Positions 51,544 to 59,954 of a stretch of DNA of 64,000 nt are shown piece after piece (the first letter of the stretch is position 1; each line of letters begins with the position of its first letter). A model generated the notes under the pieces. It ran no database searches. It was not told the DNA's origin and saw only the letters and a list, made by a program, of their open reading frames with translations. Made by a program: the position numbers and the translations under genes. The DNA comes from JBBSNV01 sp964458605 (GTDB taxonomy: Bacteria; Pseudomonadota; Alphaproteobacteria; Reyranellales; JAQSWP01). The stretch spans positions 97,486 to 161,485 of the forward strand of contig CAYWLS010000003.1 of the NCBI GenBank assembly GCA_964458605.1. Direction: 5' to 3'.

Positions 51544-52824
51544 ATGGCTCTGCAAGTCGCCGCCTCCACCGATCCCGTCGCGCTGATCGACGATATGGGC
51601 GCGCGCGCCCGCGCCGCCGCCCGGGCGCTGGCCCATGTGCCGACCGCGGCCAAGAACGTGGCGCTGATGCGCGCCTCCTCCCTGCTGCGCGAGAGCATCG
51701 AGTTGCTGCTGGCGGCCAATGCGCTGGACATGAAAGCGGGCCGCGAGCGCGGCCTGGACGCCGCCATGCTCGACCGGCTGGAACTGACGCCGGCGCGCAT
51801 CGAGGGCATGGCCAAGGGCATCGACGACATCGCCGCCCTGCCCGATCCGGTGGGCGAGACCGTCGCCGCCTGGGATCGGCCCAACGGCCTGAAGATATCG
51901 CGCGTGCGGGTGCCGATCGGCGTGATCGGCGTGATCTACGAATCGCGCCCCAACGTCACCGCCGACGCCGGCGCGCTGTGCCTGAAATCGGGCAACGCGG
52001 TGATCCTGCGCGGCGGCTCGGAAAGCCACCATTCCTCGCGCGCCATCGCCGACGGCCTGCGCCGGGCACTGGCCGAGAGCAACCTGCCGGTCGATGCCAT
52101 CCAGCTGGTGCCGACCACCGACCGCGCCGCGGTCGGCGCGCTGCTGACCGCGACCAAGTGGCTGGACCTGATCGTGCCGCGCGGCGGGCGCAGCCTGATC
52201 GACCGGGTCAGCGAGGAAAGCCGCGTGCCGGTGCTGAAGCATTACGAGGGGCTGTGTCACGTCTATGTCGATCGCGACGCCGACCAGGCGATGGCGGTCG
52301 AGATCGTCGCCAACGCCAAGATGCGGCGCACCGGCGTGTGCGGCGCGGCCGAGACCCTGCTGATCGACAAGCCGGCGCTGGCCTCGCACCTGCCGGCCAT
52401 CGCCGAGAGGCTGGCGGCGCTGGGCTGCGAGATGCGCGGCGATCAGGCGGCGCAGAAGATCGATGCCCGCATCAGGCCTGCCAGCGAACAGGATTGGCGC
52501 ACCGAATACCTGGCGCCGATCATCGCCATCGCCACGGTCGACGGCGTCGATGCCGCCATCGCCCATATCGAGCGCTACGGCTCGCAGCACACCGAATCGA
52601 TCGTCACCGGAAATGCGAAGACCGCCGAGCACTTCCTGCGCCAGGTCGACAGCGCCATCGTCATGCACAACGCCTCCACGCAATTCGCCGATGGCGGCGA
52701 GTTCGGCCTGGGCGCGGAGATCGGCATCTCGACCAACCGGCTGCACGCGCGCGGGCCGGTCGGCCTGGCCGAGCTGACCATCTACAAGAACGTGGTGCAC
52801 GGCACCGGCCAGGTCAGGCCCTAG
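51544..52824 (+). CDS. proA: gamma-glutamyl phosphate reductase
   Basis: 426 residues, 27 bases after proB. It belongs to the aldehyde-dehydrogenase fold, with catalytic Cys in MRRTGVCGAAETLLID, the VIYESRPNVTADAGALCLKS GNAVILRGG motif and the C-terminal EFGLGAEIGISTNRLHARGP V GL. It reduces gamma-glutamyl phosphate, made by ProB, with NADPH. No proC is in the window. Confidence 0.97.
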   Translation: MALQVAASTDPVALIDDMGARARAAARALAHVPTAAKNVALMRASSLLRESIELLLAANALDMKAGRERGLDAAMLDRLELTPARIEGMAKGIDDIAALPDPVGETVAAWDRPNGLKISRVRVPIGVIGVIYESRPNVTADAGALCLKSGNAVILRGGSESHHSSRAIADGLRRALAESNLPVDAIQLVPTTDRAAVGALLTATKWLDLIVPRGGRSLIDRVSEESRVPVLKHYEGLCHVYVDRDADQAMAVEIVANAKMRRTGVCGAAETLLIDKPALASHLPAIAERLAALGCEMRGDQAAQKIDARIRPASEQDWRTEYLAPIIAIATVDGVDAAIAHIERYGSQHTESIVTGNAKTAEHFLRQVDSAIVMHNASTQFADGGEFGLGAEIGISTNRLHARGPVGLAELTIYKNVVHGTGQVRP

Positions 52825-52832
52825 CCGCCGCC

Positions 52833-53345
52833 ATGCGCGCCACCGCTTCCGTCGCCTTACTGGCCTGCGCGCTGCTGGCGACATCCGCCGCGGCGCAGGA
52901 TCCGGTCGGCAATTACCCTTTCGTCTACATCACCGACGCCGCCGGCAACATCGTCCAGGGACCGGAGCGCACCAATGTCGTGCCGCTATGGCCGGTGCGT
53001 AGCTGCTTCGGCTGGTCGGTGGTCGTGCCCGGCCCGGACCGGGAGGTCGACCTGGTCGAGGTGCAGCAACTCGCCGGCAAAACCCGCTTCGATGTCGGCC
53101 CGGGCGTCACGGTCAATCCCAATTCCGACACCACCACGCGCCACGTCCAGGAAAAAACGGTCAACGGCCGGCTGCAGGGCGTGTGGTGCGTCAACGACGC
53201 CGATCCGCCCGGCCTGTACCGCTACCTGATCCATATCGACGGCCAGCTGCGCGCCGAGTTCACCTATTGCGCGGTGCGCTTTGCCGCCGACAAGCCGATC
53301 GACCTGAAGAGCCTGTCCTGCAAGAACCACTTCAACGACGTCTGA
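52833..53345 (+). CDS. exported four-cysteine protein, family member 1
   Basis: 170 residues with a signal peptide (1-21, ATSAAAQ). Start ATG 52833 lies 9 bases after the proA stop. The mature part reads NYPFVYITDAAGNIVQGPER TNVVPLWPVRSCFGWSVVVP and later GVWCVNDADPPGLYRYLIHI DGQLRAEFTYCAVRF, with four cysteines at conserved positions (SCFGW, WCV, YCAV, LSC). It shares these blocks with the gene at 55007. No known family is recognised. Export plus an even number of cysteines suggests periplasmic disulfides. Placement between proA and nadD is unusual. Confidence 0.7.
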   Translation: MRATASVALLACALLATSAAAQDPVGNYPFVYITDAAGNIVQGPERTNVVPLWPVRSCFGWSVVVPGPDREVDLVEVQQLAGKTRFDVGPGVTVNPNSDTTTRHVQEKTVNGRLQGVWCVNDADPPGLYRYLIHIDGQLRAEFTYCAVRFAADKPIDLKSLSCKNHFNDV

Positions 53346-53361
53346 CCATGAGCCGCCAGGC

Positions 53362-53979
53362 ATGACGAGCAGGGGCAGCATCGTGCCGCACAGCGTGCCG
53401 CAGGGCCGCCGCATCGGGCTGTTGGGCGGCTCGTTCAATCCCGCCCATCAGGGCCATCGCTACATCAGCCAGCAGGCGCTGAAGCGACTGCGGCTGGACG
53501 AGGTGTGGTGGCTGGTGTCGCCGCAGAATCCGCTGAAGCCCGCCGACGGCATGGCTGGGCTGGCCGAGCGTGTGGCGGCGGCAAGGGCGGTGGCGCATGA
53601 CCGGCGCATCAAGGTCAGCGACATCGAGAGCCGGCTGGGCACGCGCTACACCATCGACACCTTGCGGGCGCTGCGGCGGCGCTTTCCCGGCGCGCATTTC
53701 GTCTGGCTGATGGGCGCGGACAATCTCGAACAGATCGCGCGCTGGAAGGGCTGGCAGGAAATCTTCGCCACCCTGCCGATTGCGGTTTTCGACCGCCCTG
53801 CCTATTCTCTGCCCGCCCTGTCGAGCCGGGCGGCGCGACGTTTCGCCGGCCGGCGCGTCCGGGAGCAGCAGGCCGACCGACTGGCGTCGCTGCCGCCGCC
53901 GGCCTGGGTTTTCCTGCACGGCCGGCTGCATCCCGCATCGGCCACCGCCATCCGCGCCGGCAAGGGCGCGCGCGCATAG
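53362..53979 (+). CDS. nadD: nicotinate-nucleotide adenylyltransferase
   Basis: 205 residues. The nucleotidyltransferase motif GLLGGSFNPAHQGHRYISQQ A (with H-x-x-H) at the N-terminus, VWWLVSPQNPLK, and DNLEQIARWKGWQEIFATLP I toward the end define NadD. It adenylates nicotinate mononucleotide in NAD synthesis. The order nadD-rsfS-rlmH is conserved in many Proteobacteria. Confidence 0.95.
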   Translation: MTSRGSIVPHSVPQGRRIGLLGGSFNPAHQGHRYISQQALKRLRLDEVWWLVSPQNPLKPADGMAGLAERVAAARAVAHDRRIKVSDIESRLGTRYTIDTLRALRRRFPGAHFVWLMGADNLEQIARWKGWQEIFATLPIAVFDRPAYSLPALSSRAARRFAGRRVREQQADRLASLPPPAWVFLHGRLHPASATAIRAGKGARA

Positions 53980-53990
53980 GGGTTACGACC

Positions 53991-54437
53991 ATCGCCCGCT
54001 CGAGCAAAAAATCCGGCCCGTCGCCCGCCGCCACGCCGGCCCCCGCCAAAGACCAGGCGCGCAGCGCCGCCCTGCGCGACCTGATCGTCAAGTCGCTGGA
54101 CGACGACAAGGCCGAGGAGATCGCCACCATCGACCTGATGGGCAAGAGCTCGATCGCCGATCACATGGTGATCGCCTGCGGCCGCTCGACCCGCCAGGTC
54201 GCGGCCATGGCCGAGCATCTGCTGGAGCGGCTGAAGGCGGCCGGCCATCGCCCGATCGGCATCGAGGGCAAGTCGCAGGGCGACTGGGTACTGGTCGATG
54301 CCGGCGACGTGATCGTGCATCTGTTCCGGCCCGAGATCAGGAGCCTCTACAATCTGGAAAAGATGTGGAGCGTGCCGCCGGAAGAAGAAGCGGCCAAGCC
54401 CGCCCGCAAGCGCCCCGCCAGGCCGCGCCGGGACTGA
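53991..54437 (+). CDS. rsfS: ribosomal silencing factor RsfS, apparent non-AUG start
   Basis: 148 residues if it begins at ATC 53991 (reads IARSSKKSGPSPAATPAPAK), 8 bases after AGGGG. The conserved start of the RsfS domain, LRDLIVKSLDDDKAEEIATI DLMGKSS, lies before the first ATG in frame (54138), and ATG 54138 would remove it. No ATG, GTG or TTG occurs in frame between the nadD stop and this domain. RsfS binds L14 and blocks subunit joining in starvation. The domain core DHMVIACGRSTRQVAAMAEH L and IGIEGKSQGDWVLVDAGDVI VHLF is intact. Confidence 0.9.
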   Translation: MARSSKKSGPSPAATPAPAKDQARSAALRDLIVKSLDDDKAEEIATIDLMGKSSIADHMVIACGRSTRQVAAMAEHLLERLKAAGHRPIGIEGKSQGDWVLVDAGDVIVHLFRPEIRSLYNLEKMWSVPPEEEAAKPARKRPARPRRD

Positions 54438-54442
54438 CGCCC

Positions 54443-54901
54443 ATGCGGCTGGCCATCCTGGCGGTCGGCCGTGCCAAGGAGTCGCCGGAGCGGGCGCTTT
54501 ACCGACACTATGCCCAGCGCATCGCCTGGCCGCTCGAACTGCACGAGATCGAGGAGAAGCGCCGGCTGTCGCCGCCCGAGCTGAAGAAGGCCGAGGGCAA
54601 GCTACTGCTGGCGGCACTGCCCAGGGAGGCGACGCTGTGGGCGCTGGATCCGCGCGGCAAGGCCCTGAGCAGCGAACAATTCGCCGCCGCCATCGCCAAA
54701 GAGCGCGACCAGGGCACGCCGACCCTGGCCTTCGTCATCGGCGGCGCCGACGGGCTGGCCGAGGAGGTGCTGCAGCGGGCGGGCCTGAAGCTGGCCATGG
54801 GCAGCCTGACTTGGCCACATATGCTGGCCCGGGCCATGCTGGCCGAGCAGCTCTATCGGGCGCAGCAGATCATCGCCGGCCATCCCTATCATCGCGGCTG
54901 A
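54443..54901 (+). CDS. rlmH: 23S rRNA pseudouridine1915 N3-methyltransferase
   Basis: 152 residues from ATG 54443, 5 bases after rsfS. SPOUT motifs: MRLAILAVGRAKESPERALY, FVIGGADGLAEEV and the C-terminal TWPHMLARAMLAEQLYRAQQ IIAGHPYHR, whose terminal HPYHR contacts rRNA. It methylates pseudouridine 1915 in helix 69 of 23S rRNA. Length and sequence are typical. Confidence 0.97.
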   Translation: MRLAILAVGRAKESPERALYRHYAQRIAWPLELHEIEEKRRLSPPELKKAEGKLLLAALPREATLWALDPRGKALSSEQFAAAIAKERDQGTPTLAFVIGGADGLAEEVLQRAGLKLAMGSLTWPHMLARAMLAEQLYRAQQIIAGHPYHRG

Positions 54902-55006
54902 CCGGCCGGCGCGGCCGCCAAGATGACGCCGGCGGCCAGCCACCGGCGGGCGCGGCCAATCGGCCAGGCCGTATTCCTGCCGCGAAATCAGCGGTATAGT
55001 CGGATC

Positions 55007-55612
55007 ATGCAGCGCATTTTCCGCACCGCACTCCTGGCCGCGGCGCTGGCCGGCCTGACCGGCCGCGCCCCATTGGCGCTGGCGCAGCCCGCCAGCGGCA
55101 CCTTCCCCTATGTCTACACCACCAATGCCGATCAGGAGCCGCTCCACGTCTATCGCACCAATGTCGTGCCGCTGTGGCCGGACAAGGTCTGTTTCGGCTG
55201 GACCATGACGATCGACGGGCCGGACCGCAAAGTGGACCTGACCGAGATCCTGACCCTGTCCGCGCCCTCGACCAATTGGGGCCACGGCCCGGAGACGGTG
55301 GTCGAGAACGGCGACAAGGCCACCACCAAGGTCAAGGTCGACGTGGTCGATCACCGCATCTCGCGCGCCTGGTGCATCGTCGAGGGCGATCCGCCGGGCC
55401 AGTATCGCTACAACATCTTCATCGACGGCCAGCATCGCACCGAATTCGTCTATTGCGCGGTCAAGGTCCCCGACGACGGCTCGGTGCGCATCGACGAGCT
55501 GAAATGCCCCTACAAGTTCGAATCCGTGCAGGCCGACCCCGCATCGCCGTCGCTCGACGCGGCGCCGCTGGCGCTGGCCGGCCGCGCGCCCTCCCACCCG
55601 TTGCCCCGTTAG
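55007..55612 (+). CDS. exported four-cysteine protein, family member 2
   Basis: 201 residues from ATG 55007, with a signal peptide (1-26, LALAQ). It shares the layout of the 52833 gene: FPYVYTTNADQEPLHVYRTN VVPLWPDKVCFGWTMTIDGP DRKVDLTEIL, AWCIVEGDPPGQYRYNIFID GQHRTEFVYCAVKV and a fourth Cys in ELKCPYKF. A 30-residue Pro/Ala-rich tail is extra. By eye about 40 percent of aligned positions are identical, including all four cysteines and the NVVPLWP block. The two paralogs bracket nadD-rsfS-rlmH. Function unknown. Confidence 0.7.
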   Translation: MQRIFRTALLAAALAGLTGRAPLALAQPASGTFPYVYTTNADQEPLHVYRTNVVPLWPDKVCFGWTMTIDGPDRKVDLTEILTLSAPSTNWGHGPETVVENGDKATTKVKVDVVDHRISRAWCIVEGDPPGQYRYNIFIDGQHRTEFVYCAVKVPDDGSVRIDELKCPYKFESVQADPASPSLDAAPLALAGRAPSHPLPR

Positions 55613-55616
55613 GACC

Positions 55617-57197
55617 ATGACCGATCCGACCCCTCATCGCCCACGCCCGGCGGTGCTCTGCATTCTCGATGGCTGGGGCCATCGCGACGACGGCGAGGAC
55701 AACGCCATCGCCCGGGCGCGCACGCCCACGCTGCATCGCCTGGAGCAGCAGGGCCCGATGGCATTCATCGACGCTTCGGAACACTATGTCGGCCTGCCCG
55801 ACGGCCAGATGGGCAATTCCGAAGTCGGCCACATGAATATCGGCGCCGGCCGGGTGGTGATGCAGGATCTGCCGCGCATCGACCAGGCGATCGCCGACGG
55901 CTCGCTGGCGCGCAATCCCAGGCTGCGCGCCTTCATCGACCGGCTCAAGCAGAGCCAGGGCGCCTGCCACCTGATGGGCCTGCTGTCGCCGGGCGGCGTG
56001 CACAGCCACCAGCTTCACCTGGCGGCGCTGGCGCGCATCGTCAGCGAGGCGGGCATCGAGGTGCGCATCCACGCCTTCCTCGACGGTCGCGACACCCCGC
56101 CCTCCAGCGCGCGCGACTTCCTGCGCGATTTCGCCGCCGCCACCGCCGGCCTGGCACGGGCGCGCATCGCCACGGTGAGCGGCCGCTATTACGCCATGGA
56201 CCGCGACAAGCGCTGGGAGCGCGTGTCGAAGGCCTACGACGCCATGGTACTGGCCAGGGGCGAACGCGCCGCCGATGCCGACCAGGCGGTGACGCAGAGC
56301 TACGCCGCCAAGGCGACCGACGAGTTCGTGCTGCCGACCGTGATCGGCGACTTTGCCGGCATGAAGGACGGCGACGGCGTGCTGATGGGCAATTTCCGCG
56401 CCGATCGGGCGCGCGAGATCCTCACCGCGCTGCTCGACCCGCTGTTCGACGGCTTCGCCCGCGCCAGGGTGGTGCGCTTCGCCGCCGCCGCCGGCATGGT
56501 CGAGTACTCGACTGCGCTCAACGCTTTCCTCGCCACCCTGTTTCCGCCCGAGCTGGTGCGCGAGAGCCTGGGCGAGGTGGTGGCCGAGGCCGGGCTGAAG
56601 CAGTTGCGTATCGCCGAGACCGAGAAATACGCCCACGTCACCTTCTTCTTCAACGGCGGCGAGGAGCGCGTGTTCGAGGGCGAGGATCGCATCCTGGTGC
56701 CCTCGCCCAAGGTCGCCACCTACGACCTGCAGCCGGAAATGTCGGCCTATGAAGTCACCGACAAGCTGGTGGCGGCGATCGACAGCGGCAAATACGACCT
56801 GATCGTCGTCAACTACGCCAATGGCGACATGGTCGGCCATACCGGCGACCTGGCGGCCGCGGTCAAGGCGGTAGAGGCGGTCGACACCTGCCTGGGCCGG
56901 CTCGACGCGGCGTTGCGCCGCGCCGACGGCACGATGCTGATCACCGCCGACCACGGCAATGTCGAGACCATGTACGACGCCAAGGCGCACCAGCCCTATA
57001 CCGCCCACACGCTCAACCGCGTACCGGTGATGCTGGTCAACGGCCCGCCCGCGGTGCGGGCGCTGAGCGACGGCAAGCTGGCCGACATCGCCCCCACCAT
57101 GCTGGCATTGATGGGGCTGGCGCAGCCGCCGGCCATGACCGGCCACTCGCTGCTGCAAAGCCGGCCGGCGGTGCAGTCGCGCCGTGCCCAGGGCTAG
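55617..57197 (+). CDS. gpmI: 2,3-bisphosphoglycerate-independent phosphoglycerate mutase
   Basis: 526 residues. Alkaline-phosphatase-like fold with the phospho-Ser motif DGQMGNSEVGHMNIGAGRVV, VLCILDGWGHRDDGEDNAI at the start (first Asp ligand), the FLDGRDTPPSSARDFL loop, and ITADHGNVETMYDAK near the C-terminus. It interconverts 3- and 2-phosphoglycerate with Mn2+, in glycolysis and gluconeogenesis. It overlaps envC by 14 bases, the common arrangement gpmI-envC-ctpA. Confidence 0.97.
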   Translation: MTDPTPHRPRPAVLCILDGWGHRDDGEDNAIARARTPTLHRLEQQGPMAFIDASEHYVGLPDGQMGNSEVGHMNIGAGRVVMQDLPRIDQAIADGSLARNPRLRAFIDRLKQSQGACHLMGLLSPGGVHSHQLHLAALARIVSEAGIEVRIHAFLDGRDTPPSSARDFLRDFAAATAGLARARIATVSGRYYAMDRDKRWERVSKAYDAMVLARGERAADADQAVTQSYAAKATDEFVLPTVIGDFAGMKDGDGVLMGNFRADRAREILTALLDPLFDGFARARVVRFAAAAGMVEYSTALNAFLATLFPPELVRESLGEVVAEAGLKQLRIAETEKYAHVTFFFNGGEERVFEGEDRILVPSPKVATYDLQPEMSAYEVTDKLVAAIDSGKYDLIVVNYANGDMVGHTGDLAAAVKAVEAVDTCLGRLDAALRRADGTMLITADHGNVETMYDAKAHQPYTAHTLNRVPVMLVNGPPAVRALSDGKLADIAPTMLALMGLAQPPAMTGHSLLQSRPAVQSRRAQG

Positions 57198-58431
57198 GTC
57201 GCGCATCGTCCTTGCCGTCGCGGCGGTCGCGCTGATCGCCGTCCAGGCGGCCGGCGCGCCGGCCCAGCCCGATCCCGCCAGCAAGCTCGACGACGTGCAG
57301 AAGCGGCTGGAGCAGGAGCGCCAGCGCCAGGCCCAGGCCCAGCGCGACGCCGATGCCATCAGGGGCGACGTCGAGAAGCTGCGCAATCAGTCGATCGCCA
57401 CGGCGCGCCAGATCCAGGATGCCGAACAGGCGATCGCCGCGCTGGAAAAGCGCCAGCGCGAGATCGACCAGGCGATCGACGCCAAGACCGTATCGCTGGG
57501 CCAGCGGCGCGCCGAACTGAGCGAATTGCTGGCGGCGCTGGAACGGCTGGCGCTGCGACCGCCCGAAGCGATGCTGGGCCAATCCGCCTCGCCCGACGAT
57601 ACCGTGCGCGCCGGCATCCTGCTGCGCGCCATCATCCCCCGGATCGACGCCGCCGCGGCCAGGCTCAAGACCGAGATCGACGACCTCGCCGCGCTGCGCG
57701 GCGAGGCGGCGCAGAACGCCAAGCAGGTGCGCGACGCCAGCACCGCCCTGCAGCGCGAACAGCAGAACCTGCAGGCAACCCTGAACGAGAAGACGCGGCT
57801 GGAGAGCCAGCGCCGCGCCGCCGCCCAGGCCAACGGGCAGGAGGCTCAGAAGCTGGCGGCCCAGGCCCGTGACCTGCAGGAGTTGTTGGATAAGTTAGAA
57901 GCCGAGCGCAAGCGGCGCGAAGCCGAGCAGAAGCGTCAGAGCGACCAGGCGGCCAAGCCGCCCGCGGGCGGCCCGGCGGTCGCCCCGCCCGGCCCGTTCA
58001 AGCCCGCCGGGTTCCTGAAAATCCCCTTCAGCGCCACCAGGGGCAAAATCCCCCTGCCCGTGCGCGGGGCGGTTTTGCGGCATTTTGGCGAGCCGGACGG
58101 CCAGGGCCAGCCCGGTCGCGGCATTGTGATCCAGACCCGGGCCCAGGCGCAGGTCATTGCGCCACATGATGGCCAAATTGTGTACGCAGGTTCGTTCCTC
58201 GGATATGGGCAACTCTTGATCATCGAACATGGCGAAGGCTATCATCTTTTGTTGGCTGGACTTTCCCACATCGACTGTGTGGTCGGCCAATGGGTGCTGG
58301 CCGGCGAGCCGGTCGGCGTGATGGGTGGCACCGGCAAAGAGGGCCAACAGCTCTATCTCGAGCTGCGCCATCAGGGCGTGCCGATAGATCCCCTATCCTG
58401 GTTGGTCCCCGCAAAAGACAAGGTAGGATAA
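57184..58431 (+). CDS. envC: murein hydrolase activator EnvC family protein
   Basis: 415 residues from GTG 57184, overlapping the gpmI stop. A signal peptide (about 1-27) precedes long coiled coils (about 30-255, rich in Gln, Arg, Glu) and a C-terminal LytM domain (about 285-410: GRGIVIQTRAQAQVIAPHDG QIVYAG, IIEHGEGYHLLLAGLS). The zinc ligands of active LytM (H-x-x-x-D and H-x-H) are largely replaced, as in EnvC, which activates amidases rather than cutting murein. It acts in the periplasm at division sites. Its TAA overlaps the ctpA ATG by one base. Confidence 0.93.
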   Translation: MPRARSRIVLAVAAVALIAVQAAGAPAQPDPASKLDDVQKRLEQERQRQAQAQRDADAIRGDVEKLRNQSIATARQIQDAEQAIAALEKRQREIDQAIDAKTVSLGQRRAELSELLAALERLALRPPEAMLGQSASPDDTVRAGILLRAIIPRIDAAAARLKTEIDDLAALRGEAAQNAKQVRDASTALQREQQNLQATLNEKTRLESQRRAAAQANGQEAQKLAAQARDLQELLDKLEAERKRREAEQKRQSDQAAKPPAGGPAVAPPGPFKPAGFLKIPFSATRGKIPLPVRGAVLRHFGEPDGQGQPGRGIVIQTRAQAQVIAPHDGQIVYAGSFLGYGQLLIIEHGEGYHLLLAGLSHIDCVVGQWVLAGEPVGVMGGTGKEGQQLYLELRHQGVPIDPLSWLVPAKDKVG

Positions 58432-59888
58432 TGCAGCGCAAGATCGTTTTCGTTGCCGCCGCCGCCCTGATGGCGCTGGCGCTTCCGTTCGCCACCGGCG
58501 CGCAGCAACGCAAGCCGGACACCAAGCCCTCCGATCACAGCGAAACCTATCAGTATCTCAACCTGTTCGGCGACGTGCTCGAGCGCGTGCGCGCCGACTA
58601 TGTCGACGAGGTCTCCGACAAGGAGCTGATCGAGAACGCCATCAACGGCATGCTGAGCCAGCTCGATCCGCACTCCTCCTACATGAACGCCAAGGCGTTC
58701 CGCGACATGCAGGTCGACACGCGCGGCGAGTTCGGCGGCCTGGGCATCGAAGTCACCATGGACAGCGGCGTCGTCAAGGTTGTGTCGCCGATCGACGACA
58801 GCCCGGCCAGCAGGGCCGGCCTGCAGGCCGGCGACCTGATCATCGCGCTGGACAACGAACCGGTGCAGGGCCTGACCCTGGCCGAAGCCGTCGACAAGAT
58901 GCGCGGCAAGGTCGGCACGCCGATCAAGCTGACCATCAAGCGCACCGGCAAGGATCCGTTCGACGTCTCGTTGAATCGCGCCATCATCAAGGTCAAGGCG
59001 GTGCGCTACAGCCTGGACGGCGGCGACGTCGGCTATATCCGGCTGACCCAGTTCACCGAGCAGGCCGACAGCGGCATCAAGGACGCGGTCGAGAACCTGA
59101 AGAAGCAGGCCGGCAACAAGCTGAAGGGCTTCGTGCTCGACCTGCGCAACAACCCGGGCGGCCTGCTCGACCAGGCGGTCTCGGTATCCGACGACTTCCT
59201 GGAGCGCGGCGAGATCGTCTCGACCCGGGCCCGCCGTCCCGAGGACGGCACCCGCTTCCAGGCCAAGCCCGGCGACATCACCGGCGGCCTGCCGCTGGTG
59301 GTGCTGATCAACGGCGGCTCGGCCTCGGCCTCGGAGATCGTCGCCGGCGCACTGCAGGACCACCACCGCGCCATCCTGATGGGCACCCGCTCCTTCGGCA
59401 AAGGCTCGGTGCAGACCATCATCCCGGTGGCCGGCGGCGGCGCCATGCGCCTGACGACCGCGCGCTACTACACGCCCTCGGGGCGTTCGATCCAGGCCAA
59501 GGGCATCGACCCCGACATCATCGTCGAGCAGGCCAAGGTCGAACCCATCACGCAGAGCAACTTCCCGCGCGAGGAAAACCTGCACGGCGCGCTGCCCAAT
59601 CCCAACGGGGTGAAGCCGGGCCCGACGCCGGGCACCGTGCCGGGCAAGCCGCCGATGGCTCCCGGCAAGCCCAACCCGGCGACCGGCGGCGACAGCAGCC
59701 AGAGCAACACGCCCGGCGCGACCAAGCCGCCGGCCGACACCAAGCCGACCGACAACGCGGACAACAAGCCGGTGGCGCCGACCGACGCCAACGAACCCAA
59801 CAAGGTGCCGACGCCCGCCACGGACTATCAACTGGCGCGCGCGGTCGACCTGATCCGCGGAATTTCGCTGTTTACCCAGCGCAACTGA
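58431..59888 (+). CDS. ctpA: S41 family carboxy-terminal processing peptidase
   Basis: 485 residues with a signal peptide (1-24). A PDZ domain (about 85-170; GEFGGLGIEVTMDSGVVKVV SP, AGDLIIALDNEPVQG) precedes the protease core, with catalytic Ser299 in NGGSASASEIVAG and Lys324 in SFGKGSVQT, 25 residues apart as in Prc. The C-terminal about 100 residues are Pro/Thr/Asn/Lys-rich low complexity and then a short helix ending RGISLFTQRN. It cleaves periplasmic proteins at the C-terminus and follows envC, which it may process. Confidence 0.95.
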   Translation: MQRKIVFVAAAALMALALPFATGAQQRKPDTKPSDHSETYQYLNLFGDVLERVRADYVDEVSDKELIENAINGMLSQLDPHSSYMNAKAFRDMQVDTRGEFGGLGIEVTMDSGVVKVVSPIDDSPASRAGLQAGDLIIALDNEPVQGLTLAEAVDKMRGKVGTPIKLTIKRTGKDPFDVSLNRAIIKVKAVRYSLDGGDVGYIRLTQFTEQADSGIKDAVENLKKQAGNKLKGFVLDLRNNPGGLLDQAVSVSDDFLERGEIVSTRARRPEDGTRFQAKPGDITGGLPLVVLINGGSASASEIVAGALQDHHRAILMGTRSFGKGSVQTIIPVAGGGAMRLTTARYYTPSGRSIQAKGIDPDIIVEQAKVEPITQSNFPREENLHGALPNPNGVKPGPTPGTVPGKPPMAPGKPNPATGGDSSQSNTPGATKPPADTKPTDNADNKPVAPTDANEPNKVPTPATDYQLARAVDLIRGISLFTQRN

Positions 59889-59918
59889 TCCGGACGTCGA
59901 ACGACCGATCATGAGCAA

Positions 59919-59954
59919 CACGGCGCGAACCCTCGAACCAAGGTTCGCGCCGTG
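59919..59954 (+). promoter_or_regulatory. 13-bp hairpin covering a start codon
   Basis: CACGGCGCGAACC (59919-59931) pairs perfectly with GGTTCGCGCCGTG (59942-59954), with loop CTCGAACCAA. The second arm ends in GTG 59952, one of two adjacent start codons (GTG ATG). The stem could hide the start from ribosomes or end the ctpA mRNA; no T-run follows. Confidence 0.55.
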
